64,000 bases of DNA, from assembly GCF_023074185.1 (NCBI RefSeq), contig NZ_JADPKY010000054.1, positions 1 to 64,000 of the forward strand. The letters run 5' to 3'. Source of the stretch: Bradyrhizobium sp. 132. Its GTDB lineage: Bacteria > Pseudomonadota > Alphaproteobacteria > Rhizobiales > Xanthobacteraceae. The notes under the pieces are model-generated. The model was not told where the DNA came from. It was given only the letters and a program-made list of their open reading frames with translations, and searched no databases. How positions within the stretch are numbered: position 1 is the stretch's first letter; each line of letters opens with the position of its first letter. Below, piece by piece: positions 53,955-63,437 of this stretch. Position numbers and translations under genes: made by a program.

Positions 53955-54011
53955 CCACCCCCCCCAGAAGGTCTTGATATCCACTACCGGCCAGCTTCCG
54001 CCGAGCCGCAA

Positions 54012-54442
54012 GCGTCGGGAACTACGAAATTTTGCAATGTGCCGTGCGGATTTGCAGCCTCTGGAGACGATGCAGTCTCCCTGGTAGCGGAGTGCTTAGC
54101 CGACCATTCGACCGTTTCTGGGCGTGTCCCCGACGCCAGTGTACAGGCATCGCATTGGCGGCTCGCCGCCGCGGTCCAGGCCGATTATTGCAACTTCTGG
54201 GTTGAGAGGGGGCGAACGCCGGCCGCAGCTTGACAGTCGGAACTGAGCGATACTTCATGCACGCAACGTCCATCTTGTTCGGATGAGCGGCCTTGCTGGG
54301 GAAAGTGAACTGTCCACGTCAGACGGCGGTTACCAGCAAATGTGTCGGTGGTTGCGAGCCCCTGATCTAGTGTGGCCCCCTTTCTCATGTCCGCCCGCGC
54401 GCGTCATCTTATGATCAGCACATCAGATAGAAAGCCGACATG
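54012..54442. other. Intergenic stretch
   Basis: About 430 bp between yjcH and the methyltransferase gene, presumably with the yjcH-actP promoter. No gene or strong structure seen. Confidence 0.3.
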
Positions 54443-55171
54443 CTACCGTTTCGCGGATATGAGAAGCATCATCGGCCTTTCGATTTCCTCCTCCAAAGCG
54501 GGGTTTTCTCTGATCTGATCCGGTGATGGAGCGAACTCTTCAACTGCTTTAATTGTAAACCCGGCTTGGATCAGCGCGTTCAGGGTCGTGCTAATGGTCC
54601 GATGATATTTGACCACTCCTTTTACGAACCAGTCGGTCTGGCGCTCGCCCTCAACAAAGTAACGGTTCACGGGCCAGGTCTTGCGACCGTCCTCATCTTC
54701 GATCCATCGCGGATAGGTGGCTGCCATGAAAATCGGATGTTCGACGGTAAAGACGAAATCGGCTCCGGGGGCGAGCGATCGATGAACCATGCGAGCGAGC
54801 CGTTTGAAGTCGCGAACATAGTGGAATGTCAGGGCGCTATAAGCGAGATCGAAAGTCCCTTCGGGCAACTCAAGTGTTTCGAGATCGGCCATTTGGTACG
54901 TGATCGCGTCCTCGCGCGTGAACTCTTGCGCACGGGAGATCATGTTCTCGGACAGGTCGATTCCGAGGACTGACGCCGCACCCTGTTCGCGCATCCAGCG
55001 GGAAGCCCAGCCGAAGCCGCAACCAAGGTCGACGATCCGTTTGCCGGCCAGGTTAGGAAGCAGAGCGCGTATCGCCGGCCATTCGGGCGCGCCGGACAGC
55101 CCCTGAACTTGTCTGGGAAGCTGACAATAGCCAGAAAAGAAGTCGGGATTGTCGTAGATATTTTGTGCCAT
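54443..55171 (-). CDS. SAM-dependent class I methyltransferase
   Basis: A 242-residue methyltransferase from the ATG at 55171 with GGAG upstream (another ATG at 55183 is possible). The SAM-binding loop is VDLGCGFGWASRWM near residue 50, followed by VLGIDLSENMI with the ribose-binding acidic residue, and YSALTFHYVRDFKRL. The C-terminal half (TVEHPIFMA, YHRTISTTLNALIQAGF) is typical of small-molecule methyltransferases of the UbiE/BioC type. Substrate unknown. A perfect 11-bp hairpin lies about 110 bp upstream. Confidence 0.88.
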   Translation of the reverse strand: MAQNIYDNPDFFSGYCQLPRQVQGLSGAPEWPAIRALLPNLAGKRIVDLGCGFGWASRWMREQGAASVLGIDLSENMISRAQEFTREDAITYQMADLETLELPEGTFDLAYSALTFHYVRDFKRLARMVHRSLAPGADFVFTVEHPIFMAATYPRWIEDEDGRKTWPVNRYFVEGERQTDWFVKGVVKYHRTISTTLNALIQAGFTIKAVEEFAPSPDQIRENPALEEEIERPMMLLISAKR

Positions 55172-55282
55172 GATGGACTCCATCGAAGTTGATGGGACGA
55201 GGCACAGGTCATGCAAAAAGCCTCGTCCACGAAGGCGCGAGGCTCGGTATCGTTCCGCTGTCGATATTAAAGCGGGCGACAT

Positions 55283-55311
55283 CCCGGCATCCCGCCTATT
55301 GGGATGCCGGG
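55283..55311. repeat. Perfect 11-bp inverted repeat upstream of the methyltransferase
   Basis: CCCGGCATCCC, a seven-base GCCTATT loop, then GGGATGCCGGG. There is no U run on either side, so it is not a standard terminator. Lying in the leader of the leftward methyltransferase gene, it may be a regulatory hairpin or an operator. Confidence 0.6.
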
Positions 55312-55329
55312 GAATAAGGTGACGATATG

Positions 55330-56945
55330 TGTATCCTTCTCGACCATCTAGAAATGATATTATTCCGTGCTGTCCGCGTCAACGTTGCATTTGCCGTTGC
55401 TCCATTGGCCTCACGGCCTCTGGTGCCAACGACCCGAACGACGGGCTCGAACGGCTTCTTGCCGATATGAAACCTAGAAGTGAAGGGCTTCCCATGAATA
55501 GGCTGGTGCCGAGGGCCGATCGCGATCGATACGTCATTGGTACCCGCCGTTCGTCAGGCCGCGGGAAGCCGTCCATCGTGCTCGCATTGAGGTGGAGCCT
55601 CTGTCGATATGGTTTCTTGGTCCGTCGGGCTGGAACATGCCGGTCTAATAGGCACGAGCCGGCACGGGGGCTCGGTGCCTTCGATGCGGCGTCAGCGAAG
55701 CACGTCCCGCCGGCAGGATCCGCTACGAGTGTAGCAATGGCGACGGCGGCTTCTATCTGACCCGCGATTATCTGGAGCTCCAGCTTTTCAACTGTATCGG
55801 TTGAGTCAGCGTATGAGTCTGCCGGACCCGGCGCCGCATGATCACGCCGAGACCGTTTAGCGCCGGATGGCAGCGCCACGTTGATGGCGGTGCGAATGAG
55901 GCAGCCCTATGCCGCGATTGAGTTGGAGCTGAAAGGCGAGAACGCGTAGTCGCAACACCACGAGAAAGAGTAACAGGGCGGACCTGTTGGAAGGCGCTTG
56001 ATGGTTCCACATGGGGTTACTGCACGAAAAGCTTTGAACGAGCATCTTCGCTTGCGCCCACAAAGGCGGCGGTATTCGCTGGATTCGCGGCTCTCCTCAA
56101 ACTAGCAAGCGAACGGCGAATGCGTTGCTCGCATCAAATCTTGCGCGGGCCCAACATGCACTACCGTCGCACTTAATATAGCTGCCGACATGCTGGTGAT
56201 TACGGAGTCATCGACCGGTTCGGTGCTGATCGCAGATCTTGAGGCCATTTGACATCTCTGTCGACTATTCCCAATCCAACAGCCATTTGCGCCCGTTCCA
56301 AGGTGCTTTCGTTTCTCTGCGAAACCTTGCGCACCTTCTGGCTTATCCGCAGAGGCAGGCATCGCGGTTAAGGCATCAAGGGTCTAGCGGAGCGCCCTCT
56401 GGATGGGCGTATCGAGGGACTATCGAGCGAGATCGAAACCTGTCCCGTCAACACCAGGCCTGCCGGCGAGCCGAGCTAAGCAGACCCACCAGCATGACGC
56501 GACGCTTGCTCGTTTCGATGTCACCGGTGACGGCGGGCTCGAAGCCGCGATTGACAGGATGTGGCCTCTGCCGGCTTCTGGACGCCCGTGTCGATTTTCA
56601 AGAGCGGCAGCGCTCGTAGTCGTCCCGATTGGCTGGACCGGGGTGGTCCCGGCGTCATCGCAGTGGGTCCGAATGCCTGGAGAATTCGTCGTCTTGGTCG
56701 GACAGTCGGGCAAACGAGGGCCGAACTTGATGAAGAACGAAAGAAGAACATCGACGGATCTCCGGCGCCATGACGGGTTCCCAGCCCAGACCGACCCTTC
56801 TCCGCCCGTTTATTGGTGGACGTTCCCGTTCTCTTTTCACAGTAATGCCCATTGGGAGAATATTTTTCACGTGGCATGATGTGATTTCGAAATTGACGCC
56901 GCCGATGAGGAAAATTCGTGGACCGCAACTTTCAGAGAAACGATC
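55330..56945. other. 1.6-kb region without an identifiable gene
   Basis: Several long open frames on both strands overlap each other, but none has a recognisable motif, a ribosome site with a plausible N-terminus, or even composition. I see no RNA gene. The region is probably eroded or regulatory DNA to the left of the Fic gene. Confidence 0.4.
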
Positions 56946-58493
56946 GTGAGCGCAGCATCTTCAGGGCCGGTGAAGGTTTTTCATGACAGGCGATTGCCTG
57001 AGCCCGCCATCCCGGCGGGTTATGCCGCGCTCATCGACGCTTACACGCTCTCTGTGCCGGTCCCCCGCACCCTTTCGGCCATCGGAGCCCGGCACCGCAT
57101 CATTGAACAGGATGGTTGGCGGATCTACACGCCTCGCCATGCTCCCCAGGCCTCGCTTGAGGGACACCTGACTTTTGCCCTCAAGAACGAAGGAGTCGAT
57201 CTTTCCGTCCTGAAGCGACTTTTCCGCGTCGTCGATGAGGGTGATATCGCGGAGCTTGTGCGGCAGAAGCCGACCGGCATTTACACACGGCGCATCTGGT
57301 TTCTGTACGAGTGGTTGCTTGGCCGGGAGCTGAATTTGTCGCTTACAGACAAGGTCTCATATGTAGACGCCATCGATACCGACCTCCAGTTCGGAGGGAT
57401 TGGCACGAATTCCGCCCGGCATCGCGTTCGCAACAACCTTCCCGGCACCCCGGAATTTTGTCCGCTCGTTTTCAAGACGGCCGCGCTGAACCAATTTCTC
57501 GCGCAGAACTGGAAGGAGCGCGCGCGCGCTGTCGTCAGCGAAGTCCCGAAGGAGTTGCTCGCGCGCACCGCCGCCTTTCTGCTGCTGAAAGATTCGAAGT
57601 CCAGTTACCTCATCGAGGGAGAAAGGCCGCCTCAGGATCGCATTCAAAGATGGGGACGCGCCATCGGCGAGGCTGGGCGCGCGCCGCTCGACGAGCAGGA
57701 GTTTTTGCGCCTGCAAGGCATCGTCATCGGAGACGAGCGTTTCGTGAAGCTCGGGTTCCGGCAGGAAGGAGGCTTCGTCGGGGAGCATGACCGCGATACA
57801 CAGCGCCCTATCCCGGACCATATCAGCGCGAGGCATGAAGACATCGCCTCTCTTATGGCAGGATTGATCGCATTCGATCTCGCCGCCGAGAACGAGCTCG
57901 ATCCCATTCTCGCGGCGGCGGTGCTCGCCTTCGGCTTTGTTTATATCCATCCATTCGAGGACGGCAACGGACGCATCCATCGATATCTGATGCATCATGT
58001 CCTCACGCGGCGCGGATTTAATCCGGCCGGGGTCCATTTTCCAGTGTCGTCGGCGATTCTTGACCGGATCACCGAGTACCAAAGCGTGTTGGAAAGCTAT
58101 TCCAGCAGGCTACTTCCGTGCGTACAATGGGAAGCGACCCCAAAGAATAATGTGAAGGTTTTGAACGACACCGGGGATTTTTACCGCTTCTTCGACGCGA
58201 CCCCGCATGCGGAATTTCTGTACGAATGTGTACGCCAGACGATTGAGCTGGACCTTCCGAATGAGACGAGCTTCCTTCGCAACTTCGATATGTTCCGATC
58301 CGGAGTCGAAAACATCATCGACATGCCCGAGCGAACGCTCAACAACCTGTTTGGGCTTCTGCGACAGAATCAAGGAAGACTTTCAAAGCGGGCACGAGAG
58401 AACGAATTCGCCGAGCTCACTCAAGATGAAGTTGTGAAAATCGAGCAATTGTACGCGGACTCATTCGGTCAAAGCGGACCCTTAAGTGACTGA
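56946..58493 (+). CDS. Fic-family AMP-transferase, class II
   Basis: A 515-residue Fic protein, which transfers AMP (or another nucleotide part) to a hydroxyl of a target protein. The full active motif HPFEDGNGRIHR starts at His335. An inhibitory motif of the S/TxxxE(G/N) type is visible before the Fic core as SYLIEG near residue 220, which makes this a class II, self-inhibited enzyme. The N-terminal 200 residues and C-terminal 130 residues, with a possible winged-helix segment (PERTLNNLFGLLRQNQGRL), would bind targets or DNA. It stands alone, with no antitoxin gene, as expected for class II. Function may be stress signalling or defence. Confidence 0.9.
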   Translation: MSAASSGPVKVFHDRRLPEPAIPAGYAALIDAYTLSVPVPRTLSAIGARHRIIEQDGWRIYTPRHAPQASLEGHLTFALKNEGVDLSVLKRLFRVVDEGDIAELVRQKPTGIYTRRIWFLYEWLLGRELNLSLTDKVSYVDAIDTDLQFGGIGTNSARHRVRNNLPGTPEFCPLVFKTAALNQFLAQNWKERARAVVSEVPKELLARTAAFLLLKDSKSSYLIEGERPPQDRIQRWGRAIGEAGRAPLDEQEFLRLQGIVIGDERFVKLGFRQEGGFVGEHDRDTQRPIPDHISARHEDIASLMAGLIAFDLAAENELDPILAAAVLAFGFVYIHPFEDGNGRIHRYLMHHVLTRRGFNPAGVHFPVSSAILDRITEYQSVLESYSSRLLPCVQWEATPKNNVKVLNDTGDFYRFFDATPHAEFLYECVRQTIELDLPNETSFLRNFDMFRSGVENIIDMPERTLNNLFGLLRQNQGRLSKRARENEFAELTQDEVVKIEQLYADSFGQSGPLSD

Positions 58494-58878
58494 CGGCGCG
58501 TCTTGCGCAGAGACAGGAAGCCCATTCTTTCCAGCGGTGGTACGGGTCGTGTCCACGGTTGTGGTGTAGCTCGGTAGAGCAAAGCCACCCGGTCGTGCGC
58601 CCCTAATAGGGCCGTGGCAGGCGGGCGCCATTGCGCTGGCCAACGGCAATTCTCCAGTAGGGTCGGTTGCGACACGCCAACGCAACCAGAGGAACCACCG
58701 ATGACGACGACATGATGCGAGCAGGCACGACATCGCCGGGGACCGGCGCGCCCGATTTGGACCACGAGCAGCCGCTATGGCCTCGCTTAGGCTTTGGTGG
58801 TGTCGGTTGCACTCGGATGGCTGCTTCGCCACTCAAACGAGCAAGAAACAACAGCAATTGGCGTCTCCCGCCGACGGC
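58494..58878. other. Convergent intergenic stretch
   Basis: About 385 bp between the rightward Fic gene and the leftward GGDEF/EAL gene. No clear terminator hairpin with a U run and no gene seen. Confidence 0.3.
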
Positions 58879-61701
58879 CTATGCGGAAACCTGATTGACC
58901 GACCCGCGTACCCGCTTCAAACGGTGACGCGGCGAGAAAGCTCGGGCGAGACTCACGAAATCCTCCGCCGGCATAGGCCGTCCGAAGAAATAGCCCTGGT
59001 AACTGAGCTGTCCGTGTCCCGCCAGGAACGCATATTGCTCTTCCGTTTCGACGCCTTCGGCGATGACTGAAAGCCCAAGGCTTCTGCTAAGCGCTATGAT
59101 CATCTGGGCTATCGCGGCGTCATTAGAGTCAACCAGAACGTCCTTGACGAAGCTGCGATCGATCTTGAGCTGGTCAAGCGGCAAACGCTTCAGATATGAA
59201 AGCGCTGAATAGCCGGTTCCGAAATCATCGAGGCTGAAGCCGATGCCAATCGCTTTCAATTTGCCCATCTTGGCGATCACATCGTCGACGTTGCTGACTA
59301 ATGTGCTTTCAGTGAGTTCGATTTTGAGGCGATGGGGATTGGCGCCGGTTTGCTCAATGATCGCGCGGACCTCTTCGACAAAATTCTTCTGACGCATCTG
59401 CAGGGCGCTGACATTGATCGCGATGGTCAGGCGTTCGGTCGCTGGATCGGTTGACCAGCGAGCCAGCTGACGGCACGCAGTCTTCAACATCAAGGCGCCG
59501 AGCGGAAGGATGAGGCCGGTGCTTTCTGCGACCGGGATGAATTCGCTAGGCGAAATCATCCCTTTATGCGCATGCGGCCAGCGCGCAAGCGCTTCTGCCC
59601 CCAGCAGCCTTCCTTCGTGATCGACCTGCGGCTGGTAATGCAGCAAAAGCCGTTCCTTCTTAAGGTCTTCTCGTAGATCGGTCTCGAGGGCAGCGCGGGC
59701 TGTAATCATAGTCTGCATGGCCGGGTCGAAAAACCGCAGGCCATTTCGCCCCGCCGTTTTAGCATCGTACATTGCCAGATCGGCTCTCTTGAGCAACTCG
59801 TCAACGTTGCACTCATCAGTCGAAAACAAGGTCACGCCAACACTTGCGGTACAGGGATATTCATACGTATCGAGCTGGAAGACCTCGGTGAAGGCTGCGA
59901 GAATCTTTTCGCCTATCGCTTCCGCCTGTAAGGCTGCGACCTTTGCTTTCTGTGTACCCAGATTGGCGAGAAGAACGACAAATTCGTCGCCGCCAAAGCG
60001 GGCAACTGTGTCATCCGCCCTCACACAATGGGAGAGGCGCTGAGCCGCACATTTCAGCAGCATATCGCCCATGTGGTGACCCAGCGAGTCGTTCAGTGTC
60101 TTGAAATTGTCCAGATCAATGAACAGCAAAGCGCCGTAGGATTTGCTACGGATATTCGCATTGACGGCCTGGCGCACGCGGTCGATTAGCAGGACGCGGT
60201 TCGGCAGACCTGTTAGCTGGTCAAAGAAAGCGAGTTCTTGGATCTTCTCCTCAGCGTGCTTCAGTTTAGAAATGTCATAATACGAGCCGATGTAGTTGGT
60301 GACCTCGCCCGTCTCGTTTTTCACAGCGGATATAGTCAGCCAGCGCGCGCAGTTTTCTCCGCTCCTGGTCCTGAGACTCATATCACCTTGCCAGCCGCCA
60401 GTTGCTTGAACGGAATCCCACATACTGCGGTAGAATTCGCCATCACGCCGATGAGACCGGAACAGTCGCGGGGTTTGTCCCACCAATTCTTCGATCGTAT
60501 AGCCGGTTAAGCCCACGAAGGCGCGGTTGGCACTCAAGACTACGCCTTTGGTATCGGTGACGATCATGCCCTCCTGAGAATTGAAAGCAGCCGCGGCTAT
60601 GCGCAATTCAGAATTTGACTTGTCAAGAGCCTCCCTCTGTCGCTCCAGGTCGGCCTCAATGGCTTCGCGCCGCCTGATCTCTTGAGAGAGAGCGAGATTG
60701 TTTTCGGCCAGCTCCGCTCTATGTCGATTGGACTCGACGAACTTGATTTGTAACCGCGCCGCATTTTGACGCATTCGCTCGAAGCCGATGGCCAGCATAA
60801 ATAGCACGATAGCGAAGAGGCCAACATAGAAAACGAAGAGGGGTGAAAGCGTACGACCGTATAGCTCATCCTCGCTGGCCAGCCTCAGGACGGAAAGTCG
60901 AGTACCGGCAACTGGCGAGCGAAGTGCGAGATATCCTCTCAGCTCGGAAGCGCTGAGATTTGACAGAGGTTGTATGCGGCCAGACGGAAGCTTGGCCAAG
61001 GACGGGCCTTCGGTGACAACGGCCGAGTGCTCTCGCTCGATCGGGAGCAGCACCTGCCCATCGTCTCCCAGGAGGAATTCGTGCGGCTGGCCGAGGTTGT
61101 TGGTAGACACCAATGAGGAAAGTAGATTGAGACTGCTCACGGTCTCGACCGTTCCCCTTATCTTGCCCTTCTGGAGTACCGGTACGCTGACCACAATCAG
61201 GCGGCGCTTGTCGTCAATCTGAATATATGGTTCGGCCAGGGCGTTACGCATCGGCGAAGCTGTCGTCGCGCTGGACGAGCCGACATTAACTTGCGCCACG
61301 CCGTTGCGATCGAAGAAAGCCAACCGCAAATAGGCGGCTTGGCCCTGATATTTCTCCTCACCCACCGTCGCCTGAAAGCGGCGCTCGATTGCAGCCAAAT
61401 TGGCGAAGAGGCCATATTTGACGGACATTCCGAGATCGAGATTGCTGAAATAGTTGGAAATGTCCTCGCTGGCCGCGAGCCGTGCGGCGGCTTGCCGCCG
61501 TTCAGCTAAGAAATCGCCGACCTCGGCGGCGCGCCCTTCACCGAGTGACACCAGACGCGCATCGGCGTTTTGCCGCAACTCCACTTGCGACGTATACAGA
61601 TTGCCAATCAGATAAAACATCGACAGCAGAAACGCCGCTGCTGCTATCAAGAGCCAGCGTGGAGCTAACGATCGGCTGAATCTGATCAGCGAAGATATCA
61701 T
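58879..61701 (-). CDS. Periplasmic-sensing PAS-GGDEF-EAL c-di-GMP protein
   Basis: A 940-residue receptor. Transmembrane helix 1 is at 15-35 and helix 2 near 285-305; between them lies a 245-residue periplasmic domain with a dCache-like pattern (LVSTNNLGQPHEFLLGDDG). A coiled coil, one PAS domain (about 375-495, NSQEGMIVTDTKGVVLSANR), a GGDEF domain with intact RFGGDEF (near 585), and an EAL domain (AEALARW, LDDFGTGYSALSY, IDRSFV) follow. Both activities seem possible. The start overlaps the stop of the upstream binding-protein gene in TAATG, so the two are coupled, and the binding protein may present ligand to the periplasmic domain. Confidence 0.92.
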   Translation of the reverse strand: MISSLIRFSRSLAPRWLLIAAAAFLLSMFYLIGNLYTSQVELRQNADARLVSLGEGRAAEVGDFLAERRQAAARLAASEDISNYFSNLDLGMSVKYGLFANLAAIERRFQATVGEEKYQGQAAYLRLAFFDRNGVAQVNVGSSSATTASPMRNALAEPYIQIDDKRRLIVVSVPVLQKGKIRGTVETVSSLNLLSSLVSTNNLGQPHEFLLGDDGQVLLPIEREHSAVVTEGPSLAKLPSGRIQPLSNLSASELRGYLALRSPVAGTRLSVLRLASEDELYGRTLSPLFVFYVGLFAIVLFMLAIGFERMRQNAARLQIKFVESNRHRAELAENNLALSQEIRRREAIEADLERQREALDKSNSELRIAAAAFNSQEGMIVTDTKGVVLSANRAFVGLTGYTIEELVGQTPRLFRSHRRDGEFYRSMWDSVQATGGWQGDMSLRTRSGENCARWLTISAVKNETGEVTNYIGSYYDISKLKHAEEKIQELAFFDQLTGLPNRVLLIDRVRQAVNANIRSKSYGALLFIDLDNFKTLNDSLGHHMGDMLLKCAAQRLSHCVRADDTVARFGGDEFVVLLANLGTQKAKVAALQAEAIGEKILAAFTEVFQLDTYEYPCTASVGVTLFSTDECNVDELLKRADLAMYDAKTAGRNGLRFFDPAMQTMITARAALETDLREDLKKERLLLHYQPQVDHEGRLLGAEALARWPHAHKGMISPSEFIPVAESTGLILPLGALMLKTACRQLARWSTDPATERLTIAINVSALQMRQKNFVEEVRAIIEQTGANPHRLKIELTESTLVSNVDDVIAKMGKLKAIGIGFSLDDFGTGYSALSYLKRLPLDQLKIDRSFVKDVLVDSNDAAIAQMIIALSRSLGLSVIAEGVETEEQYAFLAGHGQLSYQGYFFGRPMPAEDFVSLARAFSPRHRLKRVRGSVNQVSA

Positions 61702-62594
61702 TAATTCGTTTTCGCGAAATATTCCGGGAAAAATCGACGGATGCCGGGATAATATTTGTCCACCAGCCGGTCATAGAAGCCGGAGGCCTTGATCTCGCTC
61801 AAATACGCGTTGAATTCATTACGCAAAGCTGGAGCGTCCTTCGGAAAGGCGGTTGCCAACGTTTGCTGCTCGGAGATCGGCCCCAGAATCTTGATTTTGC
61901 CCGCCCATTTGCGCAAATCCAGAATGGCATCCGGCACGTCGAGCAGTGTCAATTCGGCTTCTTTGTTGAGCATGGCTGGCACCATCTCGTTCAGGTTGGC
62001 GCTCTTGTTGTAAGCCTTTAGATCAATACCGACGTTGACCAAGCCGTAATTGGATGGGTCCAAGCAGGTGCGCTCCATCACGAGTACGCTCTTGGATCCG
62101 ATCGCCTTCCGGGTGTTGACGATGTCGGCCGCGAGATCCGCGCCGTCCTGGATCGGCTGAAGATCAGACTCGGCTGGTGCCACCAAGAGAACCTGCGAAG
62201 GAAGGGTCGGCTCGGAATATAGAAGAATGGCCTCACGCCAGGGCAGCACGGTGAAGCCGCTCGATATCACATCGCCTTTGATGGGATAGTCACCTGCCAG
62301 CGTCACTTCGCCATTTTTGCGCACCACATCCTTGCCGAGCAGGTCGCGGATGACCGAATAAAAATCCGAGTAGACAAGCTTGTAGGAGACGCCAATTCTT
62401 TTGGCGAAGCCCTGCATCAGCTCGACATCCAAACCATCGCCCGCGCCGGTCACAAAGTTGGCGTAGCGGATGCCAATATGGCGGATTTCGCCGCGCTGCT
62501 TGATCTCTGCGAGATCAGCTGCCCAGCCTGAAGTCGCGAAAAGGAAGACCATGGCGCCGCTCAGCGACCCGCGGACAAAGCGTTTCAGGGACAT
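61701..62594 (-). CDS. Periplasmic solute-binding protein (SBP family 3-like)
   Basis: A 297-residue exported protein. The signal peptide covers residues 1-26 (SGAMVFLFATSGWAADLAEI). The body matches family 3 amino-acid-type binding proteins: EIKQRGEIRHIGIRYA, GLDVELMQGFAKRIGVSYKL, and a late IKASGFYDRLVDKYYPGIRR. No ABC permease or ATPase genes follow. Instead the gene is coupled by a one-base overlap to the GGDEF/EAL receptor, pointing to sensing rather than uptake. Confidence 0.88.
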   Translation of the reverse strand: MSLKRFVRGSLSGAMVFLFATSGWAADLAEIKQRGEIRHIGIRYANFVTGAGDGLDVELMQGFAKRIGVSYKLVYSDFYSVIRDLLGKDVVRKNGEVTLAGDYPIKGDVISSGFTVLPWREAILLYSEPTLPSQVLLVAPAESDLQPIQDGADLAADIVNTRKAIGSKSVLVMERTCLDPSNYGLVNVGIDLKAYNKSANLNEMVPAMLNKEAELTLLDVPDAILDLRKWAGKIKILGPISEQQTLATAFPKDAPALRNEFNAYLSEIKASGFYDRLVDKYYPGIRRFFPEYFAKTN

Positions 62595-62723
62595 GGAGGC
62601 GCTCTTTACCTTGTGCCAGTAGAAGCGCCTGCAATCTATAGCTGTGAGTTTAAGAAAGGATGGCGAAATACAACAAAGTAGATTTCAGTTTTCGGAAAAA
62701 CCAGTTTGTCGGTAAAGGATTGA

Positions 62724-63434
62724 TTACAGAACAGGTGCTGAGTGCAGCGGAAGATTGTTCGATCCCGGCGTGCCTTTCAGTTTCTTGAGATCGTTCAGCA
62801 CCGACCGCCACGGACCCATCGCGCTCAACAGCGTGCTTAAGCATAATATGGTCAAATATCCGGAAAACTGATGCCAATGCGGTGTTTCGCCGGACAATAA
62901 GTGATGCCCTTGCTGCCCTATTTGCGCATAGAACAGGACCAGCGGCGCGCCGCCCAACATGCTGGTCGTCAGGTACTGAAGAGGGGTGACGTCAAGCATC
63001 GCGGCAATGAAATTCACCAGTGGTGCGGGCACGAGGGGCGAGAGGCGTAGTCCGAGCAAGGTCAACCAGAGTCTCACAGCCGATTGCTGACATAATGAAG
63101 CGCTGGGACGTTGAATGTGCTTTCGATAGAAGAGAAACGCGCTCAAACCGCCAAAGGCACTGCCGAGCAGCACGGTGACGCCTCCCTCCAACCCGTTCAT
63201 GTAAAAACCGGCGGCCAGGCAAATCATTGGCATGGAGGGAAAGGACAGAAATGCAAGGACAGTGGATGTGACCAGAAACGCCACAGCGGTGCCGAGTGGA
63301 TGCGCTTGGGCCATTGTTTCAAGCCCCGGAAACACCTGCCAAAAGGCCTCTCTCGAAATAGGTGATGCAAGATATGCCAGCGTCAGAAACATGACGACTG
63401 CTATATAGACGATCAATGGCTGGTAACCACGCAT
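62724..63434 (-). CDS. TVP38/TMEM64-family (VTT domain) membrane protein
   Basis: A 236-residue inner-membrane protein with about five or six helices and the VTT/DedA-like signatures FLSFPSMPMICLAAGFYMNG and LLGSAFGGLSAFLFYR, plus LGLRLSPLVPAPLVNFIAAM with the reentrant-loop prolines. Members take part in lipid or small-molecule transport and membrane homeostasis. It starts three bases after the stop of the PLP enzyme gene, so they form one transcript. Confidence 0.85.
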   Translation of the reverse strand: MRGYQPLIVYIAVVMFLTLAYLASPISREAFWQVFPGLETMAQAHPLGTAVAFLVTSTVLAFLSFPSMPMICLAAGFYMNGLEGGVTVLLGSAFGGLSAFLFYRKHIQRPSASLCQQSAVRLWLTLLGLRLSPLVPAPLVNFIAAMLDVTPLQYLTTSMLGGAPLVLFYAQIGQQGHHLLSGETPHWHQFSGYLTILCLSTLLSAMGPWRSVLNDLKKLKGTPGSNNLPLHSAPVL

Positions 63435-63437
63435 CGG

